A stretch of 64,000 bases of DNA from Lactiplantibacillus songbeiensis (lineage in GTDB: Bacteria; Bacillota; Bacilli; Lactobacillales; Lactobacillaceae), in assembly GCF_005405125.1 (NCBI RefSeq), contig NZ_BJDL01000020.1, positions 31,514 through 95,513 on the forward strand, written 5' to 3'. The first letter of the stretch is position 1, and each line of letters starts with the position of its first letter. A model generated the notes under the pieces. The model searched no databases. It was not told the DNA's origin and saw only the letters and a list, made by a program, of their open reading frames with translations. Shown piece after piece: positions 1 through 6,988 of the stretch. Made by a program: the position numbers and the translations under genes.

Positions 1-35
1 CGTTCCAGCCAATTCTGGCCCAACCAGAGTGGCAA
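1..35 (-). repeat. Partial copy of repeat A (one end)
   Basis: The first 35 bases match the terminal part of the repeat A copies near 9,520-9,554 and 27,670-27,702, including the shared words CCAGCCAATTCTGG and CCAACCAGAGTG. The rest of the copy lies outside the window. Confidence 0.75.
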
Positions 36-50
36 TTATAATCGGCAACT

Positions 51-82
51 GAAACGCGTCCTAAAAACTAGGGCGCGTTTTA
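51..82 (+). terminator. Rho-independent terminator upstream of rbsR
   Basis: A short stem (AAACGCG pairing with CGCGTTT) is followed by TTTTAG. It probably ends a gene lying to the left of the window. Confidence 0.5.
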
Positions 83-152
83 GTTTGGGCGCGCATAATT
101 AGGGGAACTGTTATACAATAAGGAATAGCTTGGTGATAGGGGAATTTTGAAG

Positions 153-1151
153 ATGAAGAATAAAGCAATCACAATCAAGGACGTGGCCAAACAATCTGGG
201 GTGTCGATTTCGACGGTATCGCAGATTTTAAATGGCAAAAGTGACAAGTTCAGTCCGGTCACCGTGGCTAAAGTTCAGCAGGCCAAAGCCGACTTACACT
301 ATGAACCGGATTACTTTGCTCGCCGGATGATTATGAAGACCAGTAAAACGATTGGCGTCTTGGTACCAGATATTACCAATCCGTTCTTTGGTGAACTCAT
401 TCGGGGGATTGAGCAAGTCTTGTATCAGGCCAGTTACATCACGATGCTGTGTAATGCTGATTTGGATGAAACCAAAGAACAGGGGTATCTGGCCGAACTC
501 AGCCATCGGGGCGTAGATGGCTTTATTATTGCGAGTTCGGCGGTCTCAAATCAAGCCATCAATGATATCCTGCGTACGAAACAACATCCTTTTATTGTCT
601 TGGACCAAAAAAAGGCGGAAGGTTTTAGCGATGCCGTACTGACGGATGACTTTGAAGGCGGTCGGCTGGCGGCGACTCATTTAAAGCAATTGGGTCACCA
701 GCACGTGGCAGTCTTAATGCCGGCCCAAGCTTCGGTCAATGTGCAACAACGCTTGGCTGGTTTTAAGACCGTCTATGCCGATGCGGACATTGATCGCATT
801 GACGTGCCACTATCGAAGTTAGGTGGTCGGCAAGCAGTCCCAGCTATCCTTAAAACAGCGGCAACGGGATTGTTTGCGATTAACGATGAAATTGCTTTTG
901 GGTTGTATCTTGGGTTAGCCGAAGCCGGCAAGCAAGTGCCCCGTGATTATAGCGTGATTGGCTATGACAATGTGGAGATGTGTGAGTACGTCACCCCGCA
1001 ACTGACGACAATTGCCCAACCGATTTTTGAGCTGGGTCAAGTTACAGCCGAAATTTTATTGGCTCGAATCAAGAATCCAGACCAGCCATGGGATGAACGG
1101 CGCTTACCAGTTAAATTAATTGAAAGAAAATCAACGGCGCATTTGAATTAA
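153..1151 (+). CDS. rbsR: LacI-family transcriptional regulator, probable ribose operon repressor RbsR
   Basis: This is a LacI/GalR-type regulator of normal length (332 aa). The N-terminal helix-turn-helix reads TIKDVAKQSGVSISTVSQIL. The periplasmic-binding-protein-like effector domain starts near residue 60 (KTIGVLVPDITNPFF). I place the start at ATG 153 because the AGGGG ribosome site at 138-142 is 10 bases away; the in-frame TTG at 147 is too close. The gene sits directly upstream of rbsKDU on the same strand, and two AAAACGTTTT words lie in the gap before rbsK. Ribose as effector is inferred from this context. Confidence 0.85.
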   Translation: MKNKAITIKDVAKQSGVSISTVSQILNGKSDKFSPVTVAKVQQAKADLHYEPDYFARRMIMKTSKTIGVLVPDITNPFFGELIRGIEQVLYQASYITMLCNADLDETKEQGYLAELSHRGVDGFIIASSAVSNQAINDILRTKQHPFIVLDQKKAEGFSDAVLTDDFEGGRLAATHLKQLGHQHVAVLMPAQASVNVQQRLAGFKTVYADADIDRIDVPLSKLGGRQAVPAILKTAATGLFAINDEIAFGLYLGLAEAGKQVPRDYSVIGYDNVEMCEYVTPQLTTIAQPIFELGQVTAEILLARIKNPDQPWDERRLPVKLIERKSTAHLN

Positions 1152-1183
1152 TGATTCAGATGTGCTATATTTTTGTTGTTCTA

Positions 1184-1210
1184 TTAAAACGTTTTCATAA
1201 AACGTTTTAA
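1184..1210. promoter_or_regulatory. Tandem AAAACGTTTT operators ahead of rbsK
   Basis: Two palindromes, TTAAAACGTTTT and AAAACGTTTTAA, are centred 13 bp apart between rbsR and rbsK. The shape (A/T-rich arms, central CG) is typical of LacI-family operators. Binding by RbsR, possibly with CcpA, is inferred from position. Confidence 0.6.
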
Positions 1211-1260
1211 TGAAAAGCAATTAAGCTTAAATTAGCGATTAATTAACTGGAGGGATTCCT

Positions 1261-2184
1261 ATGAATACAGTCACTGTCATTGGTAGCATCAACTTAGATC
1301 GCACGATTCGGGTGAAGCAAATGCCCAAGCCTGGTGAGACCATGCATACGAAAGAGATTTTCTCAGCCGGAGGTGGCAAAGGCGCCAATCAAGCCGTTGC
1401 CGCCAAGCGCTCAGCAGCCATCACGCATTTTATTGGGGCGGTCGGCGATGATGATGCTGGTAAAGCCATGCTTGAATTACTGACACAAGAAGAGATTGAC
1501 TTAACGGGTGTGACCACTTTGACGAATACCTCGACTGGTCAAGCGTATGTTGTCGTTGATGATGCCGGTGAAAATCAGATTATGATTCATGCTGGTGCTA
1601 ATATGGCGTTTGATCCGGATTATGTTGCCCAACAACATCAGTTAATTGAAAGCAGTGACTTTATTATTGCTCAGTTTGAAAGCGCTACCGATAGTACGAT
1701 TGCTGCTTTCAAACTTGCGCAGGCGGCGGGAGTCCGGACAATCTTGAATCCGGCACCGGCGATGGCAAAGGTTCCAACTGAGTTATTAGCGGTGACGGAT
1801 ATGATTATTCCCAACGAAACTGAAACCGAAATCTTAACTGGTATAAAAATTACGGATGAAGCTAGCATGTTACAAGCAGCGGCAGATTTGCATGCCTTAG
1901 GGATTGCTGCCGTGATTATCACGATTGGGAGTAAAGGCGCCTTCTATGATGTTGATGGTCGGCACGGTATCGTTCCAGCATACAAAGTTAATGCTGTCGA
2001 TACGACGTCGGCTGGTGACACCTTTATTGGCGCGATGAGTAGCGTCTTAAAGTCTGATTTTAGTAATTTAGAAGCAGCGATTCGATATGGTAATGGTGCG
2101 TCATCATTAACCGTCCAGCGGTTTGGTGCGCAACCATCGATTCCGTATCGGCATGAATTAATTGAAGCGGGGTTAGCCGAATGA
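1261..2184 (+). CDS. rbsK: Ribokinase
   Basis: Ribokinase (PfkB family, 307 aa) phosphorylates D-ribose to ribose 5-phosphate in the cytosol. The N-terminal signature GSINLD and the [15 protein letters not shown] sugar-binding segment are present (residues about 8-50). The C-terminal [13 protein letters not shown] motif (about 246-258) carries the catalytic Asp and the anion hole. A GGAGGG ribosome site precedes the ATG. The stop overlaps the start of rbsD by 4 bases (ATGA), so the two are translationally coupled. Confidence 0.95.
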   Translation: MNTVTVIGSINLDRTIRVKQMPKPGETMHTKEIFSAGGGKGANQAVAAKRSAAITHFIGAVGDDDAGKAMLELLTQEEIDLTGVTTLTNTSTGQAYVVVDDAGENQIMIHAGANMAFDPDYVAQQHQLIESSDFIIAQFESATDSTIAAFKLAQAAGVRTILNPAPAMAKVPTELLAVTDMIIPNETETEILTGIKITDEASMLQAAADLHALGIAAVIITIGSKGAFYDVDGRHGIVPAYKVNAVDTTSAGDTFIGAMSSVLKSDFSNLEAAIRYGNGASSLTVQRFGAQPSIPYRHELIEAGLAE

Positions 2185-2576
2185 AAAAAAGTAAAGTGAT
2201 CAATTCAGATTTATCGCGTGTGATTGCGCAAATGGGCCATTTTGACAAATTGAGTATTGGTGATGCCGGGATGCCAGTGCCAATGGGAACCGAAAAGATC
2301 GATTTAGCTGTCGATAATGGGATTCCAAGCTTTATGCAGGTACTCAATAACGTATTGGAAGAACTTGAAGTGCAACGAATTTACTTAGCCAGTGAGATTA
2401 AGACGCAGAATCCGGCGATGTTAACAGCGATTAAAAAGCGGTTGCCAGATACGCCGATAACGTTTATGCCGCATGATGAGATGAAACAGGACTTGCACAA
2501 CTGCCGGGCCTTTGTCCGGACGGGGGAAATGACCCCATATGCAAATATCTTATTGGAAAGTGGCGTGACGTTCTAG
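2181..2576 (+). CDS. rbsD: D-ribose pyranase
   Basis: RbsD (131 aa, the usual family length) interconverts the pyranose and furanose forms of ribose, supplying the furanose form used by ribokinase. The N-terminal segment contains the conserved [14 protein letters not shown] region with the catalytic His near residue 20. The C-terminus has the typical [17 protein letters not shown] ending. It overlaps rbsK by 4 bases and is followed 27 bases later by the transporter gene. Confidence 0.95.
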   Translation: MKKSKVINSDLSRVIAQMGHFDKLSIGDAGMPVPMGTEKIDLAVDNGIPSFMQVLNNVLEELEVQRIYLASEIKTQNPAMLTAIKKRLPDTPITFMPHDEMKQDLHNCRAFVRTGEMTPYANILLESGVTF

Positions 2577-2603
2577 GCATAGGCACGCATAGGAGGAAAG
2601 AGT

Positions 2604-3488
2604 ATGAATGCAACGGCATTGTTAATTGGGCTGGGCCCATTGTTAGGGTGGGGGTTATATCCCACGATTGCTTCTAAGATTGGTGGTCGTCCCGTTAATC
2701 AGATCCTCGGGTCCACGATTGGGACGTTATTGTTTGCCATGGTCTTTGCGATGGTTCAAGGAATTGCCTTGCCAACTGGCCATGATTTGATCTTTGCCAT
2801 TATCTCTGGAATCGGTTGGGCCAGTGCCCAAATTATCACGTTTAAGGCGTTTACGATGGTCGGTTCGTCACGGGCAATGCCGGTGACGACAGCGTTTCAA
2901 TTATTAGGAGCTTCGTTATGGGGTGTGATTGCGCTAGGTGATTGGCCAACGATGGCTGCGAAACTTTTCGGCGGGGTAGCTTTGGTGTTAATCATTATTG
3001 GCGCTAGCTTGACAGTCTGGTCAGAACATAAGGATGCCGGTAACGCCCGATTACTGCGGCAAGCGGTGCTCTGGCTGGCAGTCGGTGAGATTGGCTACTG
3101 GGCCTATTCCGCCGCTCCTCAAGCGACCAAGCTGAGTGGGATGCAAGCTTTCTTACCTCAAGCAATTGGGATGGTCTTAGTTGGGATCGTGTATGCCATA
3201 TTCCTCGCGTTGCGGGGTGAAAAATTAGTGTTAACGGAAAGCATTTCGTATCGCCATATTTTCTCAGGTTTATTCTTCGCATTTGCGGCGTTAACTTACC
3301 TAATCTCTGCCCAACCAGACATGAATGGTTTAGCAACTGGTTTTATCTTGTCACAAACTTCTGTAGTCCTCGCAACTTTGACTGGTATTTGGTTCTTAGG
3401 CCAGAAGAAGACCAGTAAAGAAATGCGTATCACGGTCTTGGGGTTAGTCTTAATCTTAGTTGCGGCTACTGTGACCGTTTTAATTTAA
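2604..3488 (+). CDS. rbsU: Ribose uptake protein, GRP/RbsU family
   Basis: This is a 294-aa integral membrane protein with about ten hydrophobic segments, resembling the glucose/ribose porter (GRP) family of the drug/metabolite transporter superfamily. The start is glycine-rich (LLIGLGPLLGWGLYPTIASK). It lies at the end of the rbsKD operon with a GGAGG site before the ATG, and no rbsABC ABC transporter is present. Ribose uptake is therefore the likely role. That the substrate is ribose rather than glucose is inferred from the operon. Confidence 0.88.
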   Translation: MNATALLIGLGPLLGWGLYPTIASKIGGRPVNQILGSTIGTLLFAMVFAMVQGIALPTGHDLIFAIISGIGWASAQIITFKAFTMVGSSRAMPVTTAFQLLGASLWGVIALGDWPTMAAKLFGGVALVLIIIGASLTVWSEHKDAGNARLLRQAVLWLAVGEIGYWAYSAAPQATKLSGMQAFLPQAIGMVLVGIVYAIFLALRGEKLVLTESISYRHIFSGLFFAFAALTYLISAQPDMNGLATGFILSQTSVVLATLTGIWFLGQKKTSKEMRITVLGLVLILVAATVTVLI

Positions 3489-3520
3489 TAGTTTGAAATA
3501 CTTGGTGCTATTTGGTGTAA

Positions 3521-3890
3521 GTTGCCACTCTGGTTGGTCCAGAATCGGCTGGAACGTGGTGGCCGCGTTTGTGAGCCGAAGAGCGGTCTCACAAGCCGGG
3601 CTTTGACTAACCCGGAAAAATCACCGGCTAAGTCAAACGACACCACTGAGCCAATTCTGGCCCGCCCGCCGTTAGTTAGTCGATATTTATAAAATGTTCA
3701 ATCAACAAATTTAGCCGAGCCGTTGGTTCCTAAAATGCTCAGCCGTGTCGTTGGCCTTAGTGCGAGTGGCCTGCTCGGACTTAGGCCAAGGCCAGCTTTG
3801 AAGACCGAACTTTGGCTTCGAAATGGCCCATGGCGTTCCAGCGTTTTAGGAACCAACCGGCAGGCGACAATTTCAACTAGCACCAAGCGT
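3521..3890 (+). repeat. Composite interspersed repeat, copy 1 (A part 3521-3680, B part 3711-3890)
   Basis: Both parts recur elsewhere in the window (27331-27702 and 60291-60659). The ends of A (GGTCCAGAATCGGCT on the left; AGCCAATTCTGG on the right) are inverted relative to each other. The ends of B (TTGGTTCCTAAAATGCT and GCGTTTTAGGAACCAA) are likewise inverted, so each part can fold into one long hairpin. Short open frames within it are not supported as genes: they have no ribosome site and simply reflect the palindrome. Confidence 0.9.
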
Positions 3891-3919
3891 AATTTGACTT
3901 ATAAATATTGAGATTAAAA

Positions 3920-3964
3920 AAAAGGTTATCTGAAATTTTAAAATTTCAGATAACCTTCTTTTTT
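3920..3964. terminator. Strong bidirectional terminator between rbsU and map
   Basis: A perfect 18-bp inverted repeat (AAGGTTATCTGAAATTTT and its complement, 3922-3957) is flanked by A-runs on the left and T-runs on the right. It can therefore terminate transcription from both converging genes. Confidence 0.9.
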
Positions 3965-3967
3965 AAT

Positions 3968-4756
3968 TTACTTCAGTAAATACTTCGCATCGAAGTCATG
4001 ATCGTATGATGATAAGATTTTTGGCCCATCATTGGTAACGACTAAAGTGTGTTCGTATTGGCAGCTAAGGCTGCCGTCTAACGTGCGCACAGTCCAGCCG
4101 TCGTCAGCGGTTTCGCCAGAGCGCCAGTCGCCAATGTTGACCATTGGTTCGATGGTGATGGTCATCCCAGCCTTTAAGCGGGTCCCATGACCAGCTTCAC
4201 CGTAATGTGGGACGTCAGGCTTTTCGTGCATCGTCGGTCCAATTCCATGACCAATGTATTCGCGAACCACGCCGTACCCCATTTCGTTTTCGGCGTAATT
4301 TTGAATAGCCCAGCCAATGTCACCGATACGGTTGCCGACAACGGCTTGGTCGATTCCTAGATATAAAGCCTTTAACGTGACGTCCATTAACTTTTGGACT
4401 TCTGGAGTCGCGGTCCCAGCAACGAAAGCGTGGCAAGAATCACTCAAGTAGCCATGGTAGTTGATGACCGTGTCGACTTTTAATAAGTCGCCGTCTTTAA
4501 CTAAGATGTCTTTGCTTGGGCAACCGTGACAAATCATGTCATTAACACTGACACAAGTTGAGTACTTGTAGCCTTCAAAATTCAGTTCACCAGGAGTGGC
4601 GTCATGCGCCGTAATGTATTCGTAGGCGAAGTGGTCCACATCCCAGGTAGTAATCCCAGGCTTGATGTAATCTGATAAAGCATGGAACAAGCCGACCATA
4701 ATGTCGCCGGCTGCTTGCATGCCCTTAATCTCACGATCTGATTTAAGAGTTATCAT
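3968..4756 (-). CDS. map: Type I methionine aminopeptidase
   Basis: This 262-aa enzyme removes the N-terminal Met from nascent proteins. The family metal ligands are recognisable: the LLKVDTVINYHGYLSDSCH segment (two Asp), GHGIGPTMHEKP (His), TIEPM (Glu), and a Glu near CQYEHTLVV. A short extra C-terminal stretch follows. It is transcribed alone, convergent with the rbs operon across a shared terminator, and has a GGAGG ribosome site upstream. Confidence 0.95.
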   Translation of the reverse strand: MITLKSDREIKGMQAAGDIMVGLFHALSDYIKPGITTWDVDHFAYEYITAHDATPGELNFEGYKYSTCVSVNDMICHGCPSKDILVKDGDLLKVDTVINYHGYLSDSCHAFVAGTATPEVQKLMDVTLKALYLGIDQAVVGNRIGDIGWAIQNYAENEMGYGVVREYIGHGIGPTMHEKPDVPHYGEAGHGTRLKAGMTITIEPMVNIGDWRSGETADDGWTVRTLDGSLSCQYEHTLVVTNDGPKILSSYDHDFDAKYLLK

Positions 4757-4911
4757 GTTTCCTCCAACAAAATTTAAATAATGTAAGTAAAAAAGTTTCC
4801 GTATCTAGTATACTCCAGCTGGTTGCTACCGACAAAGGGCATTGTTTTGCGGCTGATGGAATTTGTGGCACTGTCACGGCTAGCTATTTAAATGCTCAAA
4901 GCTGATATAAA

Positions 4912-4956
4912 AAAATAATAAAAAATCGCCAACCGAAAAATACCGGTCTGGCGGTT
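4912..4956 (-). terminator. Orphan minus-strand terminator-like hairpin
   Basis: Read on the minus strand, the stem CGCCAGACCG with CGGTTGGCG is followed by a long T-rich tail. No minus-strand gene lies to its right, where the next gene is the plus-strand transporter. What it ends is unknown; it could be an antisense or small RNA, or a relic. Confidence 0.45.
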
Positions 4957-5029
4957 AAGTAAGCGGATTGATTGTGAACAACTGGTTTAATAATTCAAAA
5001 TTAGCCCTTTTCATCGTCAAAGATAATGA

Positions 5030-5045
5030 TACAATATATAGTGTT
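5030..5045. promoter_or_regulatory. Candidate NrdR box 1
   Basis: TACAATATATAGTGTT fits the 16-bp NrdR palindrome (complement AACACTATATATTGTA). It overlaps a likely -10 region (GATACAAT). Confidence 0.65.
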
Positions 5046-5059
5046 GTTTCGAGCAGATG

Positions 5060-5075
5060 CACCATATATAGTGGT
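5060..5075. promoter_or_regulatory. Candidate NrdR box 2
   Basis: CACCATATATAGTGGT has the same core ATATATAGTG as box 1. It is 30 bp away centre to centre, close to three helical turns, as is usual for paired NrdR boxes. Confidence 0.65.
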
Positions 5076-5146
5076 ATCTAATGATTAGTTGGCCAACTAA
5101 ACACGACGCACGGCATAAATTGATTGACGGAAAGAGGAATTTGATT

Positions 5147-5920
5147 TTGAGTAATTATTTTAAATTTTTAGCGCACCAACTAAAGGGTTGGCCACAACAG
5201 AATTATTATTTATTCTACTTTAGCTTGGGTTGCCAAGTAATGACCTTGGTCAGTGCCCCAATTACACTGCTGTCTATCTTAACATTTATTGGGACGACTT
5301 TGGGTGTTTTATGTGTCTTGGCGATCAATGCCGCTAAATCGGTTAATGGGTTGTTAGGCGTTATTTCGGCTTTTTGCTTTATCGTCGTTGGTTTTTCAGC
5401 TAAAAACTATTTAAGTATTGGGGAACAATTAGCTTACGTGGTTACTTTAGATATTCCAGTTTTATTGAGTGCTAGTTGGAATGTCAACATGGTTTCAAAG
5501 ATTCGAAAGTTCACTGGTAGCACTTGGGTGATTGCGATTGTTTCCACGATTATCGTGTATGGTATTTCTGGCTACTTAATTGGCACCTTTACTGATGATC
5601 CGCGGCCTTGGGTTGACGCGATCAGCTTTGCCATCTGCTTAACGGCCGGTGTAATCTGCTTCTTGCGTTATAACAACCAATACTTCTGGTGGATCGCCTC
5701 GGGCTTAGCACAGATGGTCTTATGGTTTATTTCTTTCCGTCAAGGTTCAGCGACATTGGCGATGTTTATCAATAGTTCTGTTTACTTGATCAATGATATC
5801 TTGGCTTTCACGGTATCGCCTTGGTACAACAAACACGAACGGGCACGCTTGATGGCTGAAGAACAAGCTGCTGCGGATGCGGAAAAGGCTGATCAGCACG
5901 CTTTTGGATTGAATCACTAA
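5147..5920 (+). CDS. PnuC-family nucleoside/nicotinamide riboside transporter, PnuN-like
   Basis: This 257-aa membrane protein of the PnuC family has about seven hydrophobic segments and the family's NNQYFWW and LLxxWNVNMV-type residues. The first in-frame ATG (5081) would begin 6 bases after a regulatory box and has no ribosome site. TTG 5147 has GAGG at 5134-5137 and is preferred. Members under NrdR control have been proposed as deoxyribonucleoside transporters (PnuN) rather than nicotinamide riboside carriers. The paired NrdR-like boxes here favour that reading, but the substrate is inferred. Confidence 0.75.
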   Translation: MSNYFKFLAHQLKGWPQQNYYLFYFSLGCQVMTLVSAPITLLSILTFIGTTLGVLCVLAINAAKSVNGLLGVISAFCFIVVGFSAKNYLSIGEQLAYVVTLDIPVLLSASWNVNMVSKIRKFTGSTWVIAIVSTIIVYGISGYLIGTFTDDPRPWVDAISFAICLTAGVICFLRYNNQYFWWIASGLAQMVLWFISFRQGSATLAMFINSSVYLINDILAFTVSPWYNKHERARLMAEEQAAADAEKADQHAFGLNH

Positions 5921-5957
5921 TTTTAAAAAATAATAATCGGAATTTTACTTTCCGGCA

Positions 5958-5993
5958 GTGACGTCGCATCGATGATGATGCGGCGTTTTTTGT
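5958..5993 (+). terminator. Terminator of the PnuC-family gene
   Basis: The stem CGTCGCATC with GATGCGGCG is followed by TTTTTT. Confidence 0.75.
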
Positions 5994-5996
5994 GTA

Positions 5997-6027
5997 AAAA
6001 AAGAGTTTGGATCATCATCCAAACTCA
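5997..6027 (-). terminator. Terminator of the minus-strand gene at 6035-6817
   Basis: The inverted repeat GAGTTTGGAT / ATCCAAACTC runs into a T-run when read on the minus strand. Confidence 0.8.
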
Positions 6028-6034
6028 GTAAACT

Positions 6035-6817
6035 TTATGACCCAACAGCTTGCAACCGGGATTGCTGTCGAATAGCTTCCACATAAACGCGAACAAAACT
6101 GGTTCCGTAAGTAGCGGCTAATTGTGCCTCTAAATGTGGCGTTGGCGGCAAGACCTGTAAAAGCGGCCGAATCCATTGATTGGTCGGCAATAGCCGTAGT
6201 AATTGATGACTCGTAAATTGTGAAAACAACAAATTGCGACCGAAGTAGCGGCCAATACGTGCCTGAAATTGGGACTGATTTACCGGGACCAATTGTAGGC
6301 TGCTGTTATTCATATTACCAAGCAATAATTTAGCACTCGGAAAGTCGGCATGGAGATCAAGTTGCTGATTCTTATAGGCCTTAGCAATTGCCGGTGAGAG
6401 TTGGACCAGCCAGATTAACTGGTGTTGCTCCAAATGTAGCAATAATCTCAGGGTGATAATATCGGTCATTGTTAGCTGGTAACTGTATGCCTGCAAGGTT
6501 TCAGCCGTTAAGCGGGCGCGTAATTGTTGTTGAACCGCGTCAAAATTACCGGCTTGCCAGGTCAAGGTCAATTGATCGTGATTGGCTAGCCAAAGGGTAT
6601 GATCGGCAATCCGCAACGTTAAGAAGCGAGGCGTCACATGATTGGGTTGGTCCAGCATTAATAGCCAGTAGGAGCTGGCACTAGAACGGGCGAAGTTGCG
6701 TGCTAAGACGTGGACGTTCGTCGGTAACGCCGTTTGAACGGCCAGTTGCAGTTGCCGGCGATGGTCGTCCGTATTAACAAATTGATTTGGATTATGAGTG
6801 GTGCGTCGATTCGCCAT
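6035..6817 (-). CDS. Uncharacterised cytosolic protein (260 aa)
   Basis: I do not recognise a family. The protein is soluble, rich in Gln, Leu and Arg, and lacks a signal peptide or membrane span. Its beta-rich middle part contains the words LTLRIADHTLWLANHDQLTLTW-like. The N-terminus begins MANRRTTHNPNQFVNTDDHR. The third of three closely spaced in-frame start codons (ATG 6817) has the best spacing to AGGAAG. It is a single gene with its own terminator, divergent from the GH65 phosphorylase across a 170-bp gap. Confidence 0.7.
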   Translation of the reverse strand: MANRRTTHNPNQFVNTDDHRRQLQLAVQTALPTNVHVLARNFARSSASSYWLLMLDQPNHVTPRFLTLRIADHTLWLANHDQLTLTWQAGNFDAVQQQLRARLTAETLQAYSYQLTMTDIITLRLLLHLEQHQLIWLVQLSPAIAKAYKNQQLDLHADFPSAKLLLGNMNNSSLQLVPVNQSQFQARIGRYFGRNLLFSQFTSHQLLRLLPTNQWIRPLLQVLPPTPHLEAQLAATYGTSFVRVYVEAIRQQSRLQAVGS

Positions 6818-6988
6818 CACCATCACTTCCTCTATATAAACTACCTTGAGTATAAGCCAAAATTAACGAGGCAACACAGATTAAGTTCAATTTGTTAACT
6901 AATTCGCTTCGGAACGGATATTAACTGTGGCCTGAGCATAGCGTTACAATAAAAGGTGAAGTTTGTTAACAAAATGGGAGGTCATGAG

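Noticed and set aside
3723..3911. 62-codon open frames on both strands within the composite repeat
   Set aside because: They have no ribosome sites, similar frames arise in each repeat copy through palindromy, and their composition is not protein-like.
5021..5080. Possible NAD-sensing riboswitch upstream of the PnuC-family gene
   Set aside because: The leader is short, and the two AT-rich inverted repeats match NrdR boxes and their spacing better than any pnuC-associated RNA fold I can draw.
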